From: a virus
DNA length: 26,872 bases
Reading direction: 5' to 3' (one strand)
IMG/VR virus record: IMGVR_UViG_3300025080_000095
Span: 1-26,872 of that record
Part shown: positions 14,276 through 21,648 of the stretch, piece after piece
Numbering within the stretch: position 1 is the first letter of the stretch
Layout of the letters: every line of letters begins with the position of its first letter
Position numbers and translations under genes: made by a program
Notes under the pieces: model-generated
Told to the model about the DNA's origin: nothing
The model's input: only the letters and a program-made list of their open reading frames with translations
The model's database searches: none

Positions 14276-14890
14276 ATGGCTATTTCGGGCAAGGTTGGCG
14301 CAGTGTTTCTCCAAACAGAAGATGAACCGGCCGTATTTGTTAAAGAAACAACCGTGGGGAATGCAGAAAGAACGATATACACAATTGAAAACGACGCATG
14401 CAGATATTTGGACAAACACTCCCCTATTTCTGTGTTTGTTAACGACATCGCAGCAAACACCGGATATTTGGTGGAGCATCTCGGCGGGGTCGTGAGGTTT
14501 ACATCTGCGCTGGACGAAGAAGATGAAGTGACGGTCAGCGGCAAAAGCATCAAGGTGGACCAGGCTGGCGGCTTCTTCAACTGGAGCGCCGAGCTCGCGG
14601 CGGACACGGCGGATGTAACCACCTTTGCGAGCGAAGGCTGGAAGGAGCACCTGCCCGCCGTGAAAGGGTTTACGGCCTCTGCGGAGAGCTACTGGGCGGA
14701 CGGGCGCCTGTCAGAAAGGGCCGGCCGGGAAATCATCGTGGCCTTGTACTTGGATACAGGGTCCAGCAAAAAACGCTATGAGGGCTACGCGCTCATCGCA
14801 GGCGACAGCATTGAATTATCCGTTGACGATGTGGTAAGCGAGAGCATAGAGTTTGAGGGCAGCGGCAATCTCTATTACAGGGAGGACTAA
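14276..14890 (+). CDS. Tail tube paralog with N-terminal insertion
   Basis: A 204-residue protein whose residues from about 99 onward (FFNWSAELAADTADVTTFAS, then VKGFTASAESYW and SIELSVDDVVSESIEFEGSG) align with the whole of the preceding tube protein. About 80 residues are inserted after a common-looking MAISGKVG start; this part is beta-rich (ENDACRYLDKHSPISVFVND, EHLGGVVRFTSAL). The DNA of this insertion looks more A+T-rich than its neighbours, hinting at separate acquisition. It may be the true major tube protein, a decoration, or a minor tube subunit; I cannot decide. It lies 15 bases after its paralog and 4 bases before the chaperone start. Confidence 0.75.
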   Translation: MAISGKVGAVFLQTEDEPAVFVKETTVGNAERTIYTIENDACRYLDKHSPISVFVNDIAANTGYLVEHLGGVVRFTSALDEEDEVTVSGKSIKVDQAGGFFNWSAELAADTADVTTFASEGWKEHLPAVKGFTASAESYWADGRLSERAGREIIVALYLDTGSSKKRYEGYALIAGDSIELSVDDVVSESIEFEGSGNLYYRED

Positions 14891-14894
14891 CGGC

Positions 14895-15215
14895 ATGAAA
14901 CAAGGTGTCACCATAGAACTGGATAAACCGAGGACGTTTCGTTACGGCATGAACGCGCTGATTAAAATCGAGGAGCTGACGGGCAAGAACCTGACAAAGC
15001 TTGACCTCGACAACATCTCTGTCAAAGACCTGCGGACGATTGTCTACGCCGGTCTTTTTCATGAGGACAAAGACCTGACCCCGGAAAAGTGCGCAGACTT
15101 GATTGACGAGTACAGCGACATCACCACGGTGGCCGGGAAACTGGGCGAAGCGATGACGCTGGCCTTCGGCGCGCAGCCGGGAAACCCTCAGGCGGTGGAG
15201 ACAGCCAGGAAATAG
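14895..15215 (+). CDS. Tail assembly chaperone, short (G-type) product
   Basis: A 106-residue protein (KQGVTIELDKPRTFRYGMNA, then IKIEELTGKNLTKL and an acidic helical part) in the position of the tail assembly chaperone before the tape measure. Near its 3' end lies the heptamer GGGAAAC (15179-15185), phased as G GGA AAC in this frame, the classical -1 slippery pattern used for the lambda G/GT pair. Slippage would join it to the following frame. It coats the tape measure and recruits tube subunits during assembly and is absent from virions in known phages. The start has GGGAGGAC at 14879-14886; an in-frame upstream extension to 14853 overlaps the previous gene and is unlikely. Confidence 0.85.
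   Translation: MKQGVTIELDKPRTFRYGMNALIKIEELTGKNLTKLDLDNISVKDLRTIVYAGLFHEDKDLTPEKCADLIDEYSDITTVAGKLGEAMTLAFGAQPGNPQAVETARK
15179..15185 (+). other. Programmed -1 frameshift site
   Basis: GGGAAAC fits X XXY YYZ exactly in the chaperone frame (GGA at 15180-15182, AAC at 15183-15185). The -1 frame is open from here to 15526 with no stop, giving a 210-residue fusion. Downstream bases CTCAG (15187-15191) with CTGAG (15222-15226), and GCGG (15192-15195) with CCGC (15237-15240), could interlock as a pseudoknot; a competing ACAGC/GCTGT stem exists, so the structure is only a possibility. Confidence 0.8.
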
Positions 15216-15256
15216 GCATTGCTGAGCTGTTCTTTGCCGCCGTAAAGAGACTAAAA

Positions 15257-15526
15257 ATGCATCCGGCCCAAGTCTGGGAGCTGACCCCCTTTGAGCTGGG
15301 CCTCCTCTTTGAAGGCTATGCGGAAGAAAAAGAGGAGCGGATTCAAGAGCTGATTTACCTTGCCTGGCACATCGAAGCCTTCGCCAGGCAGAAGCGGCTG
15401 CCCAGCCTGAAGAAAATGCTCAAAGACAGCAGAAGAAAAAAGACCGCGCCAAGCCGCCTCTCCACGGAGCAGCTGATGAAAATCGCGCGGAGCAAGGGGC
15501 TTAAAGTCCCGGCGAAATGGAGGTGA
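15257..15526 (+). CDS. Tail assembly chaperone, T-type extension made by frameshift
   Basis: From the first ATG this is an 89-residue frame (MHPAQVWELTPFELGLLFEG, then a helix with ERIQELIYLAWHIEAFARQ and a basic tail). That opening resembles the T part of Gram-positive tail chaperones. No convincing ribosome site precedes the ATG. Instead the frame is open upstream through the slippery heptamer, adding an IGIAELFFAAVKRLK stretch, so it is most likely expressed as the C-terminal part of a fusion spanning 14895-15526. It ends five bases before the tape measure start. The T part normally binds tube protein and the tape measure. Confidence 0.82.
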   Translation: MHPAQVWELTPFELGLLFEGYAEEKEERIQELIYLAWHIEAFARQKRLPSLKKMLKDSRRKKTAPSRLSTEQLMKIARSKGLKVPAKWR

Positions 15527-15530
15527 TGGG

Positions 15531-17588
15531 ATGGCGGTACTGCGCAATGTGGTCGTTAAAATCGGCGCGGATATCTCCGAGCTGCAAAAAAGCTTAAACG
15601 AGGCCTCAAAAACCCTGGATAAGGCGGGCGAAACGCTCACCTCCATCGGCGGGACGCTCACAACAGGGCTGACTCTTCCCATCGCGGCTGCGACGGCAGG
15701 AATCTTAAAGCTGGGAACGGATTTTGACGACGCTTTTGATAAGATTCGCGTCGGCACCGGCGCTACCGGCGAAGCCCTGGCAGGCTTGCAGGACGATTTC
15801 CGGGCGGTCTACTCCACTGTTCCCGCGGGGATGGCCGAGGTGAGCAGCGCCATCGCCGATCTCAACACCAGGACGGGCCTGGCCGGGAAACCGCTGCGGG
15901 AGCTGTCCACCCAGATGCTGAACCTCTCACGCATTACCGGCGAGGAGCTCTCCGGCATGATCGCTAACTCCTCCCGCCTGTTCGGCGACTGGAGCATAGC
16001 GGCGGACGATACCGCAGGCACCATGGACTATCTTTTCAAGGTATCCCAAAGCACCGGCATCGGCTTTAACGATCTAAACGCCAAGCTGGTACAGTTCGGC
16101 GCGCCCCTGCGGCAGATGGGCTTTGACCTCGAAACTTCCGCGGCTATGCTCGGTAAATTTGAAAAAGAAGGGGTCAACACCGAGCTTGTCCTGGGCGGCC
16201 TGCGCATCGCGCTGGGTAAAATGGCCAAAGCGGGCATTACCGACACCAAGGCGGCTCTGGAAGAAGTCACAAAAAGGATCAAGGAAGCAGGCTCGACCGG
16301 CGAGGCCAACGCCATCGCCCTGGAGATGTTCGGCGCCCGCATCGGCCCGGATATGGCGGCCGCCATCCGGGAAGGCAGGTTTGAGCTCTCAGAGCTGGTA
16401 ACAACCTTAAAAGCGAGCGGGGAAACGATTAACGGCGCGGCCTTTGAGACGATGGATTTCGCGGAGCAGCTTGCCGTGATGCGGAACAAGGCGGCTGTAG
16501 CTCTTGAGCCACTGGGAACTTCCCTGATGCAGGCCGTCAACTCCGCCATGCCCGCCATTGAAGGGCTGATCGGCAGGCTCAGCGCGTTGGTGGAGTGGTT
16601 TGCCAACCTGAGCGGCGGCTCGCAAAAGCTGATCCTCTCATTTCTCGCCATCGCCGCCGCCATCGGACCGGTGCTGACGCTGGTGGGCACGCTCACCAGC
16701 GGCGTCAGCTCCGCGATCAAGGCAGTAAAATGGCTGGCCGACGCCAAGAATCTGGCCGCGCTTAAGACCCATGCCCTGACCGCGGCGCAAAAAGTAGCGG
16801 CGGTGGCGCAAAAGGTCCTGAACGCGGTGATGGCAGCCAATCCCATCGGGCTTATGATTGTGGCCATAGCGGCGCTGGTCGCCATCATTATCCATCTGTG
16901 GAAGACCAACGAGGGTTTCAGGAGCGCGGTGATGGCTATATGGGACGGTATTAAGACCGCGGCCGCGAATATGGCCGCCGGGATTAAAAGCGCCTTTGAC
17001 AACATCAGAAACTGGATCAGCGGCCTTGTGGCAAGCGGTGTGCGCTTGGCTGAGAACCTGGCAGGGGGCATCACCAGGGCGCTGAGCGCCTTGACGGGCA
17101 ATATCCGCAATGCCCTGAACCAGGCGCTCTCAATCATTACAGGCCTTGGGCAAAGCTTTTTTAACGCCGGGCGCAACCTGATCGCCAGTATCGCGAGCGG
17201 CATCACCAGCGCTGCCGCCAGAGTCGCCGACAGCGTCAAAAGCGTCGTGGCCAGGGTCAGGTCTTTCCTGCCCTTTTCCCCAGCCAAGGAGGGCCCGCTA
17301 AAGGACTTGGACAAGTTGGACTTCAGCGGCCCGTTGATAGAGAGCATCAAAAAAGCTATCCCCAAGGCGGAGCGGATGCTTGGCAGCCTGCTGGAATTAA
17401 GCCTTCCCGCGTTGACATTGCCGCCGGAGCCACAGGGGCAGCCGGCGGTGGCGGGAGCATACGGCCAAAGCGGCCCGCTGGTGGTGGTGGAAAACATTAG
17501 CGTGCGCTCGGGAACAGACATTGAGGAGATCAGCCGCAGGCTGTACCGCTATATCGAAGCGGCTAACCGGGGAAGGGGGAGATTGTAA
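15531..17588 (+). CDS. Tail tape measure protein
   Basis: A 685-residue tape measure that sets tail length and is ejected with the DNA. Residues 1-40 are helical; a TP901-type tape-measure (PhageMin_Tail) domain follows (about 60-280; FDDAFDKIRVGTGATGEALA, LSRITGEELSGMIAN, FGAPLRQMGFDLETSA). Two hydrophobic segments at about 367-390 and 437-457 could enter the host membrane during ejection. The C-terminal part is a long amphipathic Ala/Ile-rich helical region with an RSFLPFSPAKEGPLKDL segment commonly seen near the end of such proteins. At about 0.15 nm per residue the predicted tail is near 100 nm. No lytic enzyme domain is visible. The stop shares a base with the next start. Confidence 0.95.
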   Translation: MAVLRNVVVKIGADISELQKSLNEASKTLDKAGETLTSIGGTLTTGLTLPIAAATAGILKLGTDFDDAFDKIRVGTGATGEALAGLQDDFRAVYSTVPAGMAEVSSAIADLNTRTGLAGKPLRELSTQMLNLSRITGEELSGMIANSSRLFGDWSIAADDTAGTMDYLFKVSQSTGIGFNDLNAKLVQFGAPLRQMGFDLETSAAMLGKFEKEGVNTELVLGGLRIALGKMAKAGITDTKAALEEVTKRIKEAGSTGEANAIALEMFGARIGPDMAAAIREGRFELSELVTTLKASGETINGAAFETMDFAEQLAVMRNKAAVALEPLGTSLMQAVNSAMPAIEGLIGRLSALVEWFANLSGGSQKLILSFLAIAAAIGPVLTLVGTLTSGVSSAIKAVKWLADAKNLAALKTHALTAAQKVAAVAQKVLNAVMAANPIGLMIVAIAALVAIIIHLWKTNEGFRSAVMAIWDGIKTAAANMAAGIKSAFDNIRNWISGLVASGVRLAENLAGGITRALSALTGNIRNALNQALSIITGLGQSFFNAGRNLIASIASGITSAAARVADSVKSVVARVRSFLPFSPAKEGPLKDLDKLDFSGPLIESIKKAIPKAERMLGSLLELSLPALTLPPEPQGQPAVAGAYGQSGPLVVVENISVRSGTDIEEISRRLYRYIEAANRGRGRL

Positions 17589-18349
17589 TGGGAGACTTCT
17601 CGTTTGCCGGGGAACACTGCGGCAGTTACTCCGTTTATCTCCTGCGCTCCCCTCTCTCCCTTTTCCCGGGGGTGCGGGAGAAGGTGATCGTCATGCCGGG
17701 CAGGCATGGCGTCATCAGGATGCCGCCTGACTTTGAAACGCGTGTGCTCAGCTTAGACTGCTGGCTTAAAATCGCGTCATATGACAAGCTCTATCAGCAG
17801 CTGGACCGGCTGCGCTCCTGGCTGAACCCGATGCGGGGCGCGCAGCGGCTGGTCTTTGACGACTCGCCGGACAGGTACTATCTGGCCACCTGGACAGATT
17901 CAGATCTGCAGATGCAGGCGACGGCAAGCCAGGGGCTATTTACGCTGCGGATGGCCTGCGACGATCCTTTTGCCTACGACCTCGCGCCGGACGAGCTGCT
18001 CATAACGACAAGCCCATACACCCACTACCAGCGAGGGACGGCGCCGTCAGACCCTCTCTTTTTGCTGCAGGGAATATCGGGCGGCGGCAGCCAGTTTCTG
18101 ACGGTCAGAGTCAATGATGAGCAGTTCACCTACCGGGGAGCGCTCTCCGCAGGGGAGCGGCTGGAAGTCGATTGCCGGCAAAAGACGGCCGTTCTCGTGC
18201 GGGGACAGTCCAGGGAAAAAGCTTTGCACCTGCTGGAGCGGCCAAGCTTTCCCCAGCTGACGCCGGGGACTAACACTATTCAAGTGGTTGCGGCAGGGGG
18301 CGCGTCCTGGTCAAGGTTGGAGATAAACTGCCGCAACCGCTGGCTGTAA
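17588..18349 (+). CDS. Distal tail protein (Dit-like)
   Basis: A 253-residue protein directly after the tape measure, the standard place of Dit, which forms the hub at the tail tip. The N-terminal half fits the Sipho_tail pattern: FSFAGEHCGSYSVYL, VMPGRHGVIRMPPDFETRVL, a helix YDKLYQQLDRLRSWLNP, and strands around LVFDDSPDRYYLATW. The C-terminal half (from about 145) is a beta-sandwich-like region ending NTIQVVAAGGASWSRLEINC with NRWL last, typical of the galectin-like Dit domain. The ATG overlaps the tape-measure stop. I am confident of the tail-tip role, less so of the exact family. Confidence 0.85.
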   Translation: MGDFSFAGEHCGSYSVYLLRSPLSLFPGVREKVIVMPGRHGVIRMPPDFETRVLSLDCWLKIASYDKLYQQLDRLRSWLNPMRGAQRLVFDDSPDRYYLATWTDSDLQMQATASQGLFTLRMACDDPFAYDLAPDELLITTSPYTHYQRGTAPSDPLFLLQGISGGGSQFLTVRVNDEQFTYRGALSAGERLEVDCRQKTAVLVRGQSREKALHLLERPSFPQLTPGTNTIQVVAAGGASWSRLEINCRNRWL

Positions 18350-18361
18350 AGGAGGGATACC

Positions 18362-19342
18362 GTGGCTAAAACGCCATTTAAAGGAGTAACAAGCAGAGAG
18401 ATCTACGGAGCGGACATATCCGGGCTGCAGGACGCGGTCAACAAACTGGAAACAGTGCTGGAGATGGACGTGGCCAGCATAGAAAGCCATACGCTTTTCC
18501 CCGTGGAAGACCAGCCGGAGGAAACCCTGCACCGGCGGATTTATGAGGGGGATATCCGCAACTGGCTGGAAAGCCCCGTGCCTGTGGTCAGGCGCAACGG
18601 CGCAATCGTTCCCGCGGGGGAATATGTCCTGTATGCGGCGCAGGGCATGGTCGTCTTCCATGAACAGCAACCTCCCGGCATAACAGTCACGGCGGATTTT
18701 TCTTATGTGCGCGACAGCTCGCCCTTTAGCGGTCACGTGGGTGCGGGCGGCACAGCCCACGTTGCCGCGACGGCTGAGGCGGCCGGGTTTTTGACGGCGG
18801 GCGACAAGCTGCGGCTGAACGCACTGGACTTTCTCCGTTACCGGCGGCTCGGTCTATACCATGCCGGTATCACCGCCGCCGGTATGGCCCCCTTAACCAC
18901 TTCGGCCAACAACATTGATCTTTTGCCGTTTTATGTGCCGGTCGCCCAGTCTTTTGACCGCGTCGCCGTCAATGTCACTACCGCCGCCGCGGGAAGCGCA
19001 CGGCTTGGGGTATACGCCGACAGCGGCGCAATCTATCCGGGCGCGCTGATCCTTGACGCCGGGGTAGTGACCACGGGGACGACGGGCATCAGGTGGCTGG
19101 AGGCGAATTTATCGTTTCTGCCCGGCCTTTATTGGCTGGCACGCCTGCAGGACGCCGCGCCAAGCTTGCAGGGCCTTGCCAGCACGGGTATGCTGGCGCT
19201 GGGCAGCGAGGATTTAGGGGCGGCCTGGATTACCGGCTACCGCTTGGCTAGGCCCTACGCTGACGGCTTACCCACCGCCTTTCCATTAGGCGCTGTACAG
19301 ATCACCGGGGCTAGGCCGGCTGTTTTCCTAAGGAGGGCGTAA
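18362..19342 (+). CDS. Tail fibre/baseplate-like protein of unknown function
   Basis: A 326-residue protein with no clear enzyme motif. Residues 1-120 look like an attachment region with an amphipathic helix (ISGLQDAVNKLETVLEM) and strands. At about 125-150 comes a fibre-type linker (HVGAGGTAHVAATAEAAGF, then LTAGDKLRLNAL), a pattern often found in phage fibres and baseplate proteins. The remaining C-terminus is a beta-rich domain (VAQSFDRVAVNVTTAAAGSA, LGVYADSGAIYPGALILDAG) that could bind a receptor. The start is GTG, nine bases after AAGGAGGG (18348-18355). It lies between Dit and the Tal-like gene and is probably a tail-tip or receptor-binding component. Confidence 0.7.
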   Translation: MAKTPFKGVTSREIYGADISGLQDAVNKLETVLEMDVASIESHTLFPVEDQPEETLHRRIYEGDIRNWLESPVPVVRRNGAIVPAGEYVLYAAQGMVVFHEQQPPGITVTADFSYVRDSSPFSGHVGAGGTAHVAATAEAAGFLTAGDKLRLNALDFLRYRRLGLYHAGITAAGMAPLTTSANNIDLLPFYVPVAQSFDRVAVNVTTAAAGSARLGVYADSGAIYPGALILDAGVVTTGTTGIRWLEANLSFLPGLYWLARLQDAAPSLQGLASTGMLALGSEDLGAAWITGYRLARPYADGLPTAFPLGAVQITGARPAVFLRRA

Positions 19343-19344
19343 CA

Positions 19345-20808
19345 GTGTATAACACCGGCAGACGGTATAACACCGGCCATCTTTACAATCGAATCCTTCT
19401 CCCCTGGCATCCGGTCTCTTGGTATGACCGGCTGGGCTTCGCCGTGCCTGTCGTCGTCAACAAGCAGATGGAGCCGGTCGCCCTCCTGCACGACGCCTAT
19501 GAGATCATCGTGCACCAGACCCTAGGCAGCGAAGACCGGCTGGAGTTCAAGCTGCCTGTAAAGCCCGGCGCGGAAGCTTTGGAAACGGGGACGACACTTG
19601 ACCTGGCGGGGAGCGTTTACCGGGTGATGGTCCTTGCCAACGAGGAGGATGATGCGGGGGCAAGGTACTGGCAGGTTGAAGCTTGGGCGCTGTGGTACGA
19701 TTTACTGAAAGCTCCGGATGCGCCCGCGCGGGAATGGGAAAATGCCGTAGCGGCGGAGGTGCTCAGCCTTCTATTATCAGGTACGGGCTGGCAGGCGGGG
19801 GACTCTCCTGCATCCTCCATTCGGCCCTTCGTTTTCCGGGGCGGCTGCAACCGCCTGGAAGCGCTGCGGGAGATGGAGCGCATCTTTCAAGTGGAGTTGG
19901 ATTTTCAGACGAAACAAAAGACGGTGTCTCTCCGGGACGCCGCGGGAGAAGAACGCAACGTTTTCTTTTTGCGGGGGAAAAACCTGCGCCGAGCGCAAGA
20001 GGAAAGAAATGCCATCGAACAGGTGACCAGGGTCTATCCCCGGGGCAGGGGCGGCTTGACTATCGCCACGGTGAATAACGGCGTCCCCTATCTGGATGTG
20101 GAGAGCGGCTACGATCCACCTCCCTCCGCTGTTTTGGCCGCCGAGGAATTCACCGACCCCAACCAGCTGAAAGAATATGCCCAGGCGTATCTTTTAGCCT
20201 TAAGCCAGGCGCAGGTAAGCTATGAGTGCGGCATTGTCGACCTCTCCGCCCTGGCGGGTTATGAGGGGGAAAAGGTAAGCCTGGGGGACGTGGTGACGGT
20301 TTACGATGAGGATTCCGGCATCTATGTCAAGACAAGGGTCATGCGCATGCGCTATTTTGTGGAGGAGCCTTGGCGGAGTGAAATCGAGCTGGCGGCTGTC
20401 CGCAAAGACCTCTCGGAGACGCTCAGCCAGGTTAAGCATTCCGTGGCTTTGTTTGATACGGCGGATATGGTGGACAAAAAAGATATCGAGCAGCTCTCTG
20501 TCTTTAACCTGCTCTTAAATTCCAGGGCGGAGAGCGGTACCGCTTACTGGATAAACGACGGCTGGACGGTGGACGGCACGCAAGGCTATTCGGGCGGTGC
20601 GTCTTTTAAAGCTGTGGGCGCGCTGGGCGTATCCAAGACACTGACGCAAACTGTGCATCCCGCCCACCGGGACAGCTATGTGTTAAGCTTGCGGGCGGCC
20701 CTGGAGAATATTCAGCTGGGGCCAAACGGCAAGGTCGGGGTTGAAATAGTCATCCATTACGAGGACGGGAGCAGCGAAACACAGTTTGTTTCCCTGGTCC
20801 TGGGGTAA
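19345..20808 (+). CDS. Tail-associated (Tal/prophage-tail-like) baseplate protein
   Basis: A 487-residue tail-tip protein. It begins with a repeated hexapeptide (YNTGRR, YNTGHL, then LYNR) encoded by a 13-bp direct repeat at 19347-19359 and 19365-19377. The body (about 35-370) resembles the Tal/gp37-like family: HDAYEIIVHQTLGSEDRLEF, a VYRVMVLANEEDD strand, GCNRLEALREMERIFQVEL, and GEKVSLGDVVTVYDEDSGIY followed by the RVMRMRYFVEEPW strand. Residues about 385-487 form a carbohydrate-binding-like jelly roll (NLLLNSRAESGTAYWINDGW). No catalytic endopeptidase motif is recognised. The start is GTG after AAGGAGGG at 19330-19337. It probably closes the tail channel and supports the receptor-binding proteins downstream. 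Confidence 0.78.
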   Translation: MYNTGRRYNTGHLYNRILLPWHPVSWYDRLGFAVPVVVNKQMEPVALLHDAYEIIVHQTLGSEDRLEFKLPVKPGAEALETGTTLDLAGSVYRVMVLANEEDDAGARYWQVEAWALWYDLLKAPDAPAREWENAVAAEVLSLLLSGTGWQAGDSPASSIRPFVFRGGCNRLEALREMERIFQVELDFQTKQKTVSLRDAAGEERNVFFLRGKNLRRAQEERNAIEQVTRVYPRGRGGLTIATVNNGVPYLDVESGYDPPPSAVLAAEEFTDPNQLKEYAQAYLLALSQAQVSYECGIVDLSALAGYEGEKVSLGDVVTVYDEDSGIYVKTRVMRMRYFVEEPWRSEIELAAVRKDLSETLSQVKHSVALFDTADMVDKKDIEQLSVFNLLLNSRAESGTAYWINDGWTVDGTQGYSGGASFKAVGALGVSKTLTQTVHPAHRDSYVLSLRAALENIQLGPNGKVGVEIVIHYEDGSSETQFVSLVLG

Positions 20809-20820
20809 GGAGCAAACGCT

Positions 20821-21006
20821 ATGGCATTTTTTGAGTCTTATCTAAAGTCTATGTCCCCAACCAAAAAGGTTGAGAGAATCGAAGTGCGCCTTTGCCTGGA
20901 GGATGCCAGCGGCCAGGTCAATGTCGCCGACATCGTGCTGCAGGGCGGCAGGCTGGCTACGCTGTGGAACGGCCACCCCGCGGAGCTTCGCTTCTCCTTT
21001 GAGTAG
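20821..21006 (+). CDS. Small tail-region protein, related to the next gene's N-terminus
   Basis: A 61-residue protein not recognised as a known family. The stretch IEVRLCLEDASGQVNVADIV followed by LQGGRLATLW resembles the start of the downstream protein (IRAQAVMSDAAGSFLFTDVM then LQEGKRLTGY). Both therefore carry the same small beta-rich unit. The ribosome site GGGTAAGGAG ends about seven bases before ATG. The position among tail-tip genes suggests a structural or adapter role. No cysteines in pairs, signal peptide or membrane segment are seen. Confidence 0.65.
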   Translation: MAFFESYLKSMSPTKKVERIEVRLCLEDASGQVNVADIVLQGGRLATLWNGHPAELRFSFE

Positions 21007-21015
21007 GTGAGGAAA

Positions 21016-21648
21016 ATGAAACGTTACTTGTTTCTTTTTGCGCCGGAAGAAGGAAAGCGGGTGGCAAGTATCCGGGCCCAAGCGGTAATGTCTGATGCCG
21101 CCGGCTCTTTTTTGTTTACGGACGTGATGCTCCAAGAAGGAAAGCGTTTAACCGGCTACTCCCAAAACAGCAAGGAGATGCTGCAAAAACTGCGGGAAAA
21201 CGCCAGCCCGGCTCAGCCAAAACACTACAACGCCGTGGTGCGGGGCGCTAAAACCTTGATTGTTCCCAACCGCGGCGCCTACTGGGCGGTGGAGCCGGGG
21301 GCGGTAATTGTGCCCACGGCCCTGGACTTTCGCCTAAGGGCAAAGGAAAACTTAAACAAAGGCATCGCCTTGGGCCAAGACCGGCTGACAAGGCTTTTTT
21401 ATTTTCCGCAAGTCTTGGCGAGCAACCAGGAGTTAGAGCTTATCGGCACTGAGCGGCAAGTACTGCAAAACGGCAGTCCCGTTCAGTTTAGAGGCCGGTT
21501 CCTCTATGCCGCTTGGGGGAATCCCCGCTTCCCGGTTGCTCTCCTGGGGCTGGACGAGGGACAGGCTGCTTTGCGGCCGGAGCCTTCGGCCAGGGTGCTC
21601 GTCGAGCTGCAGGAATGGCAGCTGGCGGAAGGGGGGAAACGGATATGA
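21016..21648 (+). CDS. Hypothetical tail-region protein
   Basis: A 210-residue protein of unknown function. The first 50 residues match the preceding small protein in pattern (D-A-G, then D-V-x-LQ-x-G-x-x-LT). The rest is beta-rich with NRGAYWAVEPGAVIVPTALD and VLQNGSPVQFRGRFLYAAWG segments. I chose ATG 21016 because AGGTGAGG at 21005-21012 is just upstream; a GTG at 21007 is in frame but lies on that site. The stop overlaps the start of the GH18 gene (ATGA). Its place directly before the tail lysin suggests an adapter that attaches the lysin or spike to the baseplate; this is inference. Confidence 0.7.
   Translation: MKRYLFLFAPEEGKRVASIRAQAVMSDAAGSFLFTDVMLQEGKRLTGYSQNSKEMLQKLRENASPAQPKHYNAVVRGAKTLIVPNRGAYWAVEPGAVIVPTALDFRLRAKENLNKGIALGQDRLTRLFYFPQVLASNQELELIGTERQVLQNGSPVQFRGRFLYAAWGNPRFPVALLGLDEGQAALRPEPSARVLVELQEWQLAEGGKRI

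Noticed and set aside
16028-17521. Long open frame of 497 codons on the minus strand
   Set aside because: It lies wholly antisense to the tape measure gene, has no ribosome site, and has a composition (Ala, Leu, Ser, Pro runs) typical of a G+C-rich gene's shadow.
18857-18887. Hairpin-forming sequence inside the fibre-like gene
   Set aside because: Nine pairs with one G-U, but it is within coding sequence rich in GCC/GGC codons and has no T run.
21513-21644. Upstream extension of the GH18 gene
   Set aside because: Lies in a shadow frame of the preceding gene; ATG 21645 with GGAAGGGGGG and ATGA overlap is the better start.
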